From contig NZ_JABANE010000062.1 in NCBI RefSeq assembly GCF_012844305.1, forward strand, positions 1-52,203: a stretch of DNA of 52,203 nucleotides, in the 5' to 3' direction. A program made the position numbers and the translations under genes. Shown one piece after another: positions 43,985 to 52,045 of this stretch. The DNA is from Flammeovirga aprica JL-4 (lineage in GTDB: Bacteria; Bacteroidota; Bacteroidia; Cytophagales; Flammeovirgaceae). The first letter of the stretch is position 1; each line of letters starts with the position of its first letter. The notes below the pieces were generated by a model that was not told where the DNA came from, did not search any database, and was given only the letters and a program-made list of their open reading frames with translations.

Positions 43985-45526
43985 CTACCAATCTATAGGG
44001 AAGTAATCCTTCAAGAATTTACCCGACCAATGCTTTCCTGTGTTGATACCGTCAATCAATGGATCTAAAACCCTAGCGGCACCATCCACAATATCCAAAG
44101 GAGGTTGGAAATCATGAACTTCTTGTTTCTTTGCAGAGATATGAGCAGGATCTTCATCCGTCACCCAACCCGTATCCACAGCATTCATATATATGCCCTC
44201 CTTAGCAAGTGTACCAGCAGAAGTATGTGTTAACATGTTCAGTGCAGCCTTTGCCATATTTGTATGAGGATGTCTGTCTTCTTTATGGAAACGGTGGAAT
44301 TTACCCTCCATCGCTGATACGTTGATAATATGCTTCTTACCAGTACTATCATTCTGCATCAACTTTGATAATCGGTTACAAAGTACAAAAGGAGCAATAG
44401 AGTTCACTAATTGTACTTCCACCATCTCTGGAGTTTCAATTTCTCCAATTCTCAAGCGCCAGCTGTTTGTTTTTCGAAGATCAACTTGCTGTAAATCCAC
44501 ATCCAATTTTCCTTCAGGGAATACCTCTTTTGTTTGGATAGAATTATCAAAACTATAAGGGATCTGAGATAACTTAGCCGATGCTCTGATACCAATGCCA
44601 GCTTCAGTTGTACTCCACTTTACAGGAAGTCTTCTGTTCTTAGCACTAGAACTTCCATCAGAAAGCTCACCTAACTGTTCTAGACAATAATGATGTTCTG
44701 ATAAAAGATGTTGCGTATCGCTATCTAATGCAGCAAAAGGCTTCTCTTCATCCTCCATCATATGAGCATAAAACCCTGAAGGACGTCTTACTGTTTGAGC
44801 AGCATTGTTGATGAGAATATCCAAACGTCCGTATTTCTGCTCAATATAATTACAGAAAATCTCCACACTTGGAATATGTCTCAAATCCAAACCATGAATT
44901 TTCAAACGGTCTTTCCAGACATGGTAATCCTCTTCTTTAGAAAAACGTTTGGCAGAGTCAACAGGGAAACGAGTTGTAGCGACGACAGTTGCCCCAGAAC
45001 GGAGCATGATTAAGGTAATATGATAACCAATCTTCAATCTAGAACCCGTAACTACAGCAATCTGACCTGTTAGATCAGCTTCTTGGAAACGTTTTGCGTA
45101 ATTAAAATCGCCACATTCAGGACACATCTGATCATAAAAATGATGCAATTGTGTATACTCCTTTTTACAGACATAGCAGTTTCTTGGAGATTCCAACTCT
45201 GGCATATCCACAGGAATATCCTGCTCTTCTAAAATTTTTGGAGCAATAAAAATATGATTTTCTCTAGCACTTCTAATTCCAGTGAATTTTCTAGAGTGTT
45301 TATCTTTTTCCTGTTGCTTACGCTTTGCAGCGCGCTTTTTATCTTTTCTTCTGTTATCGAATTCCTCACGATTCGGTCGAGTTAAACGTCCTGCAGCTTT
45401 CATCAGCGCAACACGCTTTTCCTCAGGCAATTCATATAACATATTGGTATCTTCAAGAATATCTTCCAAAATAGAAGTACACTTTTCAACCTCTTCCAGA
45501 CTTATTTTTTTCTTCTCTTCCTCCAT
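43985..45526 (-). CDS. Zinc-ribbon SDR-fold oxidoreductase-like protein
   Basis: This is 513 residues from ATG 45526 (MEEEKKKISLEEVEKC); an upstream ATG at 45592 adds 22 residues of poorer text. Order: helical Lys-rich N-terminus (about 1-95), zinc ribbon CYVCKKEYT ... MCPECGDFNYAKRF, then an SDR Rossmann domain with IAVVTGSRLKIGYHITLIML, DILINNAAQTV and NVSAMEGKF. At the SDR active site the usual YxxxK reads THR-N-M-A-K (in PHTNMAKAALNML): the lysine is kept, the tyrosine is not. As I recall, the same text occurs in eukaryotic relatives, so it is a family trait, not a mutation. The reaction is unknown; no link to the PULs. Confidence 0.82.
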   Translation of the reverse strand: MEEEKKKISLEEVEKCTSILEDILEDTNMLYELPEEKRVALMKAAGRLTRPNREEFDNRRKDKKRAAKRKQQEKDKHSRKFTGIRSARENHIFIAPKILEEQDIPVDMPELESPRNCYVCKKEYTQLHHFYDQMCPECGDFNYAKRFQEADLTGQIAVVTGSRLKIGYHITLIMLRSGATVVATTRFPVDSAKRFSKEEDYHVWKDRLKIHGLDLRHIPSVEIFCNYIEQKYGRLDILINNAAQTVRRPSGFYAHMMEDEEKPFAALDSDTQHLLSEHHYCLEQLGELSDGSSSAKNRRLPVKWSTTEAGIGIRASAKLSQIPYSFDNSIQTKEVFPEGKLDVDLQQVDLRKTNSWRLRIGEIETPEMVEVQLVNSIAPFVLCNRLSKLMQNDSTGKKHIINVSAMEGKFHRFHKEDRHPHTNMAKAALNMLTHTSAGTLAKEGIYMNAVDTGWVTDEDPAHISAKKQEVHDFQPPLDIVDGAARVLDPLIDGINTGKHWSGKFLKDYFPIDW

Positions 45527-45644
45527 TACACTTTCACTTCTTAAAAAACATCGCCAAATATAAGGATTTCCCTTCAATTTAACTTTGCTCAAAGCAAATA
45601 GAATTCAAAACAACTTCAATAACAGACGCTACTTAAAACTTGAA

Positions 45645-46238
45645 TTACCTTAATTTATGCTCTAACGCTGTTTTTACAACTTTCCATTCCGTATTGAGAA
45701 TAGAGAAAACTACAGTATCTCGGATATTTCCTGTTTTATCAATTGTATGATTTCTAAGAATGCCATCTTGTTTTGCTCCTAAGTTAGCAATAGCTCGTCT
45801 AGATTTTTGGTTATGGAAGTGAGTTCTGAATTCAACAGCAATACACTCTAGCGTTTCAAAAGCATATTGAAGCAATAAATATTTACATTCTGTATTCACA
45901 GCTGTTCTCTGAAAAGATTTTGCATACCAAGTATAACCAATCTCTACTCTTTTCACTTTTGAATTCGCATTAAGAAAACGAGTGGAACCAATTATTCTAC
46001 CTGTTTCATTATGAAGAACAGCAAAAGGTAAACTACTATCATCTTTATACTGTTGAAGTGCCGTTGATATATAACTTCTCACTTCAGTCTCAGAAGGAAC
46101 ACTTGTAAACCAAAGTTCCCAAAGCTTTCCATCTCTAGCGGCCTTAGTAAGCGCCTCTTCATGCTTTTCTTGTATAGGAATAAGAGTAACAGTATTGCCT
46201 TGAAGTGTTATTTCATTTAGCCATTTATTATCCATCAT
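45645..46238 (-). CDS. GNAT-family N-acetyltransferase (RimJ/RimL type)
   Basis: This 197-residue cytoplasmic protein has the Acetyltransf_3 pattern: GNTVTLIPIQEKHEEAL near the start, FAVLHNETGRIIGSTRFLNA, then VEIGYTWYAKSFQRTAVNTECKYLLL (acetyl-CoA-binding region; the usual Gly-rich loop reads FQRTAVN), and RAIANLGAKQDGILRNH at the end. Such enzymes acetylate protein N-termini or small amines; the target cannot be predicted. It is 119 bases upstream of the SDR gene on the same strand, possibly a separate transcript. Confidence 0.88.
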   Translation of the reverse strand: MMDNKWLNEITLQGNTVTLIPIQEKHEEALTKAARDGKLWELWFTSVPSETEVRSYISTALQQYKDDSSLPFAVLHNETGRIIGSTRFLNANSKVKRVEIGYTWYAKSFQRTAVNTECKYLLLQYAFETLECIAVEFRTHFHNQKSRRAIANLGAKQDGILRNHTIDKTGNIRDTVVFSILNTEWKVVKTALEHKLR

Positions 46239-46374
46239 TTTATCGATTTAGTTGAAAAATGAAATTAAAGAAATGATGGAACAAAAACGAGAAAATGAAG
46301 CGGAGTGTTTACGAATAGGACTTTAAAATAGTATCACCTTATTTTCTCGTTGACCAGAGGTGTCTAAAACTTAA

Positions 46375-46545
46375 TTAAGCTCTGCTTAAGAAATTTAATT
46401 GTTGAATACTCGATGCAATATGTCCAGATCTGACAAGCATGGTTTTCGCTTTTTTCAAAATGGTTTTCACGGTGTCAGTAGGTTTACAAATCACAGAGAG
46501 TATTCCCTCTCTTTTGGATACGGTGTATTTTACTTTAGCAATCAT
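46375..46545 (-). CDS. Small hypothetical protein, 56 residues
   Basis: From ATG 46545 it reads MIAKVKYTVSKREGILSV then KTILKKAKTMLVRSG, ending SSIQQLNFLSRA; an ATG at 46587 would lengthen it to 70. It is basic, with one beta-hairpin-like and one helical stretch, and no recognisable domain. The balanced amino-acid mix and isolated position make it plausible, but nothing else supports it. Confidence 0.35.
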   Translation of the reverse strand: MIAKVKYTVSKREGILSVICKPTDTVKTILKKAKTMLVRSGHIASSIQQLNFLSRA

Positions 46546-46714
46546 AGTTATGTGTTGTTTAAAGGTGTAAGACATTAGAACAATCAAATTTTGAGGCTCT
46601 AATAGTACAATGTCAGAAGTATAGTATTCTATGGTTTTTATAAGTATTAAGCCAAAAACAAATGATAATTAATTCTTATTTATTTTTTGTGAGTACAATG
46701 CTCAAAAACGTATA

Positions 46715-46802
46715 AATAGTGGTTCTATTTAAAGTTTTTGAAAGGCAGTAATCGGAAAAAATAATATGAATTAGCGTTATATAATTTTGTCTTAGTACTT
46801 AC
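46715..46802 (+). repeat. Diverged direct repeat, unit A
   Basis: This stretch aligns with 47427-47512 (unit B) over about 87 bases with a few single-base gaps. Shared blocks include GTTCTATT, TTTTTGAA, AGTAATCG, GAATTAG, ATAATTTTG and GTACTTA. Both units contain TAATTTTG (46782-46789 here), which fits the minus-7 consensus TAnnTTTG. Confidence 0.6.
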
Positions 46803-47060
46803 TGTAATATAGGTAATTTTTATGAGAATAACGATGACGAGAATCTTTGAATTTGTATTACTGCTGTTATTTGAAATGATAGATAAAGTACTTAAATAGA
46901 GTGACTTGTTGTTGTTTTTGGTGACATTTTCTTACAAATGATATTATCTAATGAAAAGGATATTAAAAATAACTAGATTTGAGAAAATGGAAAATCTAAT
47001 GGATGTTTATTCACTGTCATCAGTGGAGGAGGAAGCAATAAAAACAAAGTCTTCTAAAGT

Positions 47061-47263
47061 AAGTACTAGGACAAACGTAAACGAGTGTTTATTGCACCAT
47101 AGTCAAAACTATGGGCATTTGATAGGGCAACCTAATCAAGACTAAAGTCTTGAAGGTTGGTAACGGAGATAACACTTTAGTGTTGTTGGAGTCAATATCA
47201 CCAGCCCATGACTTCAGTCATGGTGCACGTAATTATGGTTCCATTTCTTTTGTCACAGTACTT
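47061..47263. mobile_element. MITE interrupted by a four-hairpin repeat
   Basis: The left end AAGTACTAGGACAAA (47061-47075) is identical to the left end of the element at 34730. The right end TTTGTCACAGTACTT (47249-47263) is its inverted counterpart with two changes. Between them, 47091-47229 is copy 3 of the 139-bp repeat, leaving only about 64 bases of MITE sequence. The element is non-coding. Confidence 0.6.
47091..47229 (+). repeat. 139-bp four-hairpin repeat, copy 3
   Basis: Same length and order as copies 1 and 2: H1 47097-47114, H2 CAAGACTAAAGTCTTG 47137-47152, H3 AACACTTTAGTGTT 47171-47184, H4 CCATGACTTCAGTCATGG 47206-47223, ending GGTGCACG. The left closing arm is ATTGCACC here instead of CGTACACC and still pairs over TGCACC. 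The outer H2 stem is CAACCT/AGGTTG, again changed on both sides relative to copies 1 and 2. Confidence 0.88.
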
Positions 47264-47390
47264 AATTAGACTATGCATTACTAAGAGCATAAAAATATTG
47301 ATATAGTAAAACGGAGGAATGTTAAGTACAACTAGTGATTGTTTTTAGTTTTTTACCAATTCAATTTTTTAAACTTTATTAAAAAAAGGC

Positions 47391-47416
47391 TGAAATTAAT
47401 TTTTCAGTCTTTTTTA
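47391..47416. terminator. Terminator-like hairpin
   Basis: AAAAAGGCTGAAA and TTTCAGTCTTTTT pair with one G-T position and are flanked by A- and T-runs. It lies directly upstream of repeat unit B, with no annotated gene in front of it. Confidence 0.6.
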
Positions 47417-47426
47417 GTTTAAGATC

Positions 47427-47512
47427 AATAGGGTTCTATTAGAAATTTTTTGAAGGAAGTAATCGCAAAACAATAAATAGAATTAGTATTAGATAATTTT
47501 GAATTTGTACTT
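47427..47512 (+). repeat. Diverged direct repeat, unit B
   Basis: The second copy of the 46715-46802 sequence, with TAATTTTG at 47494-47501. It starts 10 bases after a terminator-like hairpin and is followed about 55 bases later by another (47567), so a short transcript of roughly 100 nt would fit between them. Confidence 0.6.
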
Positions 47513-47566
47513 AAATATCAATAGAGAATCATTACATTTTTTGTGATGCAACAATTTTTTTGAAAT

Positions 47567-47602
47567 AAAAAAAGACTGCTTTTCTGAAAAACAGTCTTTT
47601 TT
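47567..47602. terminator. Bidirectional terminator
   Basis: AAAAAAAGACTG and CAGTCTTTTTT form a strong stem around a 13-nt loop with A/T runs on both sides. On the minus strand it ends the ribbon-helix-helix gene (stop at 47650); on the plus strand it would end a transcript from unit B. Confidence 0.85.
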
Positions 47603-47649
47603 GTGTTTGTGCGAAAACAAGATTTCCCTAGGTGTCTTTTTAAAAGCGA

Positions 47650-48084
47650 TTATTGAATCAAATCAGACTCAATCAAATTTCGGATATAATCCGACACTTT
47701 CATGCTTTTCTTTTTTGCTTGTTCTTCCAGCGCAGCGTATTCATCTTCTGACATTCTGAAAGTAACAATCTTGTTAGAACCTCCTGTCTTTCGAGGTTTT
47801 CTCCCACGATGTTGGATAGCAATGCGATATTCTTCAAGAAAATCTCTTGTTGATAATGCATAAGGTTTAACACCGTCCACGTAAATCATCGAACCTTCCT
47901 CAGAGCCTTTCCATGAAGCTTTTCGTTTAGATGTAAAACTTTGGAAGAAAGCCTTCCTCGTTTCAAAGCTTTTCGTTTCACTGGCAGGCACGTCTTTCAT
48001 AAACTCTTTCATGGATTTATTAGACTCTTTGGCCTGTTTATCGACCTCTTCAAAAGGTTTTTTGTAGTAAATGTACTTTGCCAT
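47650..48084 (-). CDS. Ribbon-helix-helix DNA-binding protein with novel N-terminus
   Basis: This is 144 residues. The C-terminal 40 residues KIVTFRMSEDEYAALEEQAK and SMKVSDYIRNLIESDLI form a ribbon-helix-helix fold like those in plasmid mobilization and antitoxin regulators. The N-terminal 100 residues (MAKYIYYKKPFEEVDKQAKE, then FTSKRKASWKGSEEG and a basic HRGRKPRKTGG linker) match no family I recognise. No toxin, relaxase or plasmid gene lies beside it. The promoter side contains the small palindrome CGTAATACG at 48097-48105, a possible autoregulation site. Probably a chromosomal regulator; function unknown. Confidence 0.7.
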   Translation of the reverse strand: MAKYIYYKKPFEEVDKQAKESNKSMKEFMKDVPASETKSFETRKAFFQSFTSKRKASWKGSEEGSMIYVDGVKPYALSTRDFLEEYRIAIQHRGRKPRKTGGSNKIVTFRMSEDEYAALEEQAKKKSMKVSDYIRNLIESDLIQ

Positions 48085-48269
48085 ATGAGATATATTCGTA
48101 ATACGTTATATACAAATAGATAATTTCTTTTTGCATTTCCAACTATTCAGCAAAAAATTCTGTGAATACATAAAAAAAAGTTTAATATTCATATCTTCAC
48201 CTTAAATTATTTCAATAATTCTATACTTTTTATAGCTTCGTAACACACAATAATCGAACGTTAATTAAT

Positions 48270-49733
48270 ATGAATACGACTTCATTTTTCTTTTATGATT
48301 ATGAGACTTTTGGAAAAGATCCCAAGAAGGACAAAATCGCTCAATTTGCTGGAATTAGAACTGATTTATCTTTTAACCCAATAGGCGACCCAATTGTTTT
48401 ATACTGTAAACCATCAAAAGATTTTCTCCCTGATCCAGAAGCTTGTTTGGTAACTGGAATTACTCCTCAAGTTGCTGAAGCTCAAGGAGTGAGTGAATGT
48501 GAGTTTATGGGTAGAATTAAAAATGAGTTAGGGTTGAAAGGTACCTGTCATATTGGTTACAACAACATTCGATTTGATGATGAATTCTCTCGTTTCGGCT
48601 TTTATAAAAACTTCATAGATCCGTATTCTCATGAATGGGCAGATCAAAATTCACGCCTCGATTTACTGGATATCATGCGTATGACTTTTGCGCTTCGTCC
48701 TGAAGGAATCCAGTGGCCTCAAAATGAAGATAGTTCGATTAATCTGAAACTTGAAAATTTATCCAAAGCAAATGGTATAGAACATGAAAATGCTCATGAT
48801 GCCTTAGCAGATGTGTGGGCAACAATTCATATGGCAAAGCTGGTTGAACAGGTAAATCCAAAACTTTTCAGGTATGCTTTTGGTTTGAGGGATAAAAAGA
48901 CCGCTCAAAAACTTGTTGAAGAGCATATGAATGCCATTTCACCTGTTCTTTTCATCACACCATTTGTTCCTTTAGTCAATGGACATTTATCTTTTTTCGT
49001 ACCATTGTCAAAAGATTTAAAAAACAATAATGCTTACAATGGAATCGATATTTCTACATCTCCTTTACAGTTAAAAGGTCTTTCTGCTGAAGAAATCAGA
49101 GATAAATTATACGAAAAAGCTGAAGGAGAAGAGAAAATAGTAGACCGCCCAGGATTAAGACAAGTGGTCATCAATAAGTCTTCTATGTTCGTAACGCCTA
49201 AAACGCTCACACCGCAAAGAGCACAGGCATTATCGATTGACTTGGAGAAGATCAAGAAGCACCAGCAAGAATTGGAAGAAATCATTAAGGAAGACCCAAC
49301 TTTTGTCAAAAAAATCAACGAGGTTTATAATACTCCTTACCCTATAAATGAAGATGTGGACGGACAGCTTTACGATGGTTTTATTGATGGCTATGATAAA
49401 AAACTAGGAAATAGAATCACAGCAATGGGGAAAACAGATCCGAAGCATTTAAACTTAGAGTATTTTCCTTTCAGAGATGACCGCTTAAAAGAAATGCTTT
49501 TCAGGTATAAAGGCAGAAACTATTATGATGTACTTTCAGGAGACGAACTAAAGGTCTTCAAATCGTATTGTCGAGCAAAAGTCATGGATGGGTTAGGAGG
49601 CGGAACACCTTTGTCGGAGTATGTAGAGAAGGTATCTGATATGATCAATGCTTCTGATAGCAATACTGACAAGGGTATTCTTACATCACTTTTGAAATAC
49701 GCTGAATTATTAGAAAAAGAATTAAGCAAATAA
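48270..49733 (+). CDS. sbcB: Exodeoxyribonuclease I
   Basis: This 487-residue cytoplasmic enzyme degrades single-stranded DNA 3' to 5' in recombination and mismatch repair. The DEDDh exonuclease domain is complete: FFFYDYETFGKDPKKD (Asp/Glu pair), GYNNIRFDDEFSRFGFYKN (second Asp) and HENAHDALADVWATIHMAK (His and Asp of the third motif). An SH3-like and a helical C-terminal domain follow, including the YFPFRDDRLKEMLFRYKGRN segment typical of ExoI. Its length fits E. coli SbcB (475). The stop codon overlaps the start of the next gene by one base, so the two are co-translated. Confidence 0.95.
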   Translation: MNTTSFFFYDYETFGKDPKKDKIAQFAGIRTDLSFNPIGDPIVLYCKPSKDFLPDPEACLVTGITPQVAEAQGVSECEFMGRIKNELGLKGTCHIGYNNIRFDDEFSRFGFYKNFIDPYSHEWADQNSRLDLLDIMRMTFALRPEGIQWPQNEDSSINLKLENLSKANGIEHENAHDALADVWATIHMAKLVEQVNPKLFRYAFGLRDKKTAQKLVEEHMNAISPVLFITPFVPLVNGHLSFFVPLSKDLKNNNAYNGIDISTSPLQLKGLSAEEIRDKLYEKAEGEEKIVDRPGLRQVVINKSSMFVTPKTLTPQRAQALSIDLEKIKKHQQELEEIIKEDPTFVKKINEVYNTPYPINEDVDGQLYDGFIDGYDKKLGNRITAMGKTDPKHLNLEYFPFRDDRLKEMLFRYKGRNYYDVLSGDELKVFKSYCRAKVMDGLGGGTPLSEYVEKVSDMINASDSNTDKGILTSLLKYAELLEKELSK

Positions 49734-51526
49734 TGAAATATTTTTACCTCAGTCTGGTTTTTGTATTCCTATTATCATTAGGGAAAGTCAACGCTCAGGT
49801 TTTTAAATTTGAAAAACCTGCCAAATCAGAAAAGATAACAACAAAGCTTCTCTCCAACGGTAATAAAAATTCCCGATGGAAGCAGGTGATTTTTACAGAA
49901 GCTAAACCATCAAAGTCTAATAGTCTGATCACAGATGCTTTGATGGTTGATTTTGGTGTAATAGATAATCAATCAAAAGAAATAAACCTTTTCTGTACAG
50001 GAGGTTTTTCTGATGCAGAGATTGAAGTGTTCTATGTGGGTGACACTGACTTTTTCTCGATTGATATTGATACCACTCAAAATGTCTGGCAGAAATTTCA
50101 TGAAACGAAGTTTACAAAACGCCCCCTTAAAGACTTGAAGGTAAAAATTCGTGCAAAGAGTTTAGAAAAAGGACAGCACAAATCATTTTTAGCTTTTAGA
50201 ATAGATCAACAACTGTATCGTGTTGCCTTAAAATCTAACACGAAGAAAGCAATTCCTTCAGATAGAGAAGATGTCAACTTGAATTTAGGTTTAGTGGAAG
50301 CTGATTCTACCGGTTTCACAGATTTTAGTTTCACCACACTAGGTGAATTGCCTTTAGAAATAGAATACACCGGTGACACTTCTGCTTTTATTTTTATGAT
50401 TGAAGGGGATACTATTCATTCATCAACTAAGCAAACCATTGTGCCTTCATCAGATAGCCTAGTGCTTTCTTTTTTACCAATAGCAACTGTTTTAGGAGAT
50501 AAATATGGAGAGCTGATTCTTAAAAATAACTATGTTGAACAGCACGTATTTATTACTAGTAGAGTTTCAAAAATTCGAGGAGAAGTATTTTGGAAAGATA
50601 CAACGACAGTACTGACTAAAAATATCTCCTTTGAGAAAGAAAAGCTATATTCTCCTTTAGATACGATATGGTTGAATGCCTCCTTTTATAATGATAGTGA
50701 TTATGATACTTTATTCACTATAGATTCTTTGATTGATATTCAATTGCCACCAAGTTTAAAGTATCAGTGGAATGCAAAAAACATTCAACCTCGATCTGCG
50801 GACGCCATACAAATTCCATTGACTTTGGTAAAATCATATGATTTGTCTAAAGATTTAGAAGGGGAGATCACCGTAACAGTAAAAGAGGACTCTTCTTCCA
50901 CATCACATAAATTTGAATACAAGCCATTTGAAAAGTTGATGAAGGAAGTTCAGAATAATATACCTGAGAAATTACAGTTTACATCACATAAGGATACCTT
51001 TGAGATAAAGGTTCCGTTTTTGAATACAGGAAAAAATGCGGTATATCCTTCGCCCAAAACCTTTATTAATGAGCTTCAACTTCCAAAAGGCATACAAATG
51101 TATTATGGTACACCAAGAGTTCGTCCTTGGCAGAAAGGGTATGTATCTATTTATTTGACACCTTATGATTCTATTAATTTTCATAAGACCAAAGTAGATA
51201 CGCTTTCATTAAATATATATGGAACAAACACGACTACAAGTATTGAATTAATCCAACAGCCTTGGACAGAAATTCTAAAGGATTACCTAATGGAAATTGT
51301 CTTAGGGATTGCATTAATTATACTTATTGTTTTAGGTATTCTATCTCCTAGGATCATTAAACTCTTAAAATCTAAATATGCTGACTATAAAAAAGAGGTG
51401 GCATTAAAGCATAAAAAAGAATTGTATCAAGAAATGGAAGACCTTATGAAAGAGTCCTCTTTAGAAGATGTGTCCTTTAAAGAAGGTCTAACCTTTTTGA
51501 AAAAGGAATTAGATAAAAACGAATAG
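49733..51526 (+). CDS. Single-pass membrane protein with large extracytoplasmic beta-rich region
   Basis: This 597-residue protein overlaps sbcB by one base (TAATG). It has a signal peptide (cut near KVNAQ), about 490 residues of beta-rich text that look like repeated Ig/ASPM-SPD-2-type sandwich domains (VDFGVIDNQSKEINLFCTGG, VNLNLGLVEADSTGFTDFSF, LPLEIEYTGDTSAF), one transmembrane helix (about 523-543, YLMEIVLGIALIILIVLGIL) and a short cytoplasmic Lys/Glu-rich helical tail. The second beta-domain resembles abnormal-spindle-like folds used in surface adhesion. No family with known function is recognised, and the translational link to ExoI is not explained by its look. Confidence 0.75.
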   Translation: MKYFYLSLVFVFLLSLGKVNAQVFKFEKPAKSEKITTKLLSNGNKNSRWKQVIFTEAKPSKSNSLITDALMVDFGVIDNQSKEINLFCTGGFSDAEIEVFYVGDTDFFSIDIDTTQNVWQKFHETKFTKRPLKDLKVKIRAKSLEKGQHKSFLAFRIDQQLYRVALKSNTKKAIPSDREDVNLNLGLVEADSTGFTDFSFTTLGELPLEIEYTGDTSAFIFMIEGDTIHSSTKQTIVPSSDSLVLSFLPIATVLGDKYGELILKNNYVEQHVFITSRVSKIRGEVFWKDTTTVLTKNISFEKEKLYSPLDTIWLNASFYNDSDYDTLFTIDSLIDIQLPPSLKYQWNAKNIQPRSADAIQIPLTLVKSYDLSKDLEGEITVTVKEDSSSTSHKFEYKPFEKLMKEVQNNIPEKLQFTSHKDTFEIKVPFLNTGKNAVYPSPKTFINELQLPKGIQMYYGTPRVRPWQKGYVSIYLTPYDSINFHKTKVDTLSLNIYGTNTTTSIELIQQPWTEILKDYLMEIVLGIALIILIVLGILSPRIIKLLKSKYADYKKEVALKHKKELYQEMEDLMKESSLEDVSFKEGLTFLKKELDKNE

Positions 51527-51550
51527 TGAACACCCATTTGGTAGTTCTTT

Positions 51551-51597
51551 AAAAGCACTTTATGTTTTCTTGAAAAAAGATTCATAAAGTGCTTTTT
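51551..51597 (+). terminator. Rho-independent terminator after the membrane protein
   Basis: AAAAGCACTTTATG and CATAAAGTGCTTTT form a 14-bp stem with an 18-nt loop and a final T-run, 25 bases after the stop. Confidence 0.88.
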
Positions 51598-51690
51598 GTG
51601 TATCTATTTGATGATTAGGTATTTAATGAAGAATAAAAATGAAGAATCTATGAACTTAACGTGCATTTAGAAATTACTTTTAGCTAAAGT

Positions 51691-51720
51691 TTGGAAATCT
51701 AAATCTTCGCCTTACCTTTG
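51691..51720 (+). promoter_or_regulatory. Promoter P1 of a tandem set
   Basis: TTG at 51691-51693 and TACCTTTG at 51713-51720 are separated by exactly 19 bases, the Bacteroidetes primary-sigma spacing. The transcript would start near GCATCCG. A hairpin GGTTATC/GATAACC lies downstream at about 51762-51781. Confidence 0.85.
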
Positions 51721-51872
51721 CATCCGTCTTCAGAAGGAAGGCACTAAAAAAAACACGTAGAGGTTATCCTATGTGATAACCCGATTCAGGGTAATTGATA
51801 TAATGAAAAGGTATTTGATTCAGTTGAAAATCAGCGATGTAAATTAAGTTTCTAAATAAAACAGAATAAGCA

Positions 51873-51902
51873 TTGCAAATTAAATTTCTCTTCTTACCTT
51901 TG
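51873..51902 (+). promoter_or_regulatory. Promoter P2 of a tandem set
   Basis: TTG at 51873-51875, 19 bases, then TACCTTTG at 51895-51902 followed by CACTCGC. The early transcript would begin with the hairpin GCCTTT/AAAGGC. Confidence 0.85.
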
Positions 51903-52013
51903 CACTCGCCTTTAACGAAAGGCTTTTAAAACTTCTCTTTTGAAGTGACAAATACTGAGTGTTGAGCGTTGAGAAAATCAACAAAAAAACTTCAAAAATT
52001 TTTAAAAAAAGAT

Positions 52014-52045
52014 TTGGAAGTTAAAATAAAAAGTTCTTATCTTTG
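52014..52045 (+). promoter_or_regulatory. Promoter P3 of a tandem set
   Basis: TTG at 52014-52016, 21 bases, then TATCTTTG at 52038-52045, followed by CACTCGC as in P2. The early transcript would begin with the hairpin GCTTC/GAAGC. Confidence 0.8.

Larger units (their letters stand above)
46546..47649. other. 1.1-kb repeat-rich intergenic region
   Basis: No convincing gene is seen. A frame at 46951-47145 (MKRILKITRFEKMENLMDVY) runs into the inserted miniature element and may be a relic, but I do not call it. The stretch holds two diverged 88-bp repeats (46715 and 47427), a MITE (47061-47263) with a four-hairpin repeat nested inside it, and two terminator-like hairpins (47391 and 47567). The pattern, with no coding sequence between promoter-like boxes and terminators, leaves room for one or two small RNAs. 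Confidence 0.5.

Noticed and set aside
46951..47145. Open frame of 64 residues, plus strand
   Set aside because: Its last third is MITE and four-hairpin repeat; possibly a relic, not supported as a gene.
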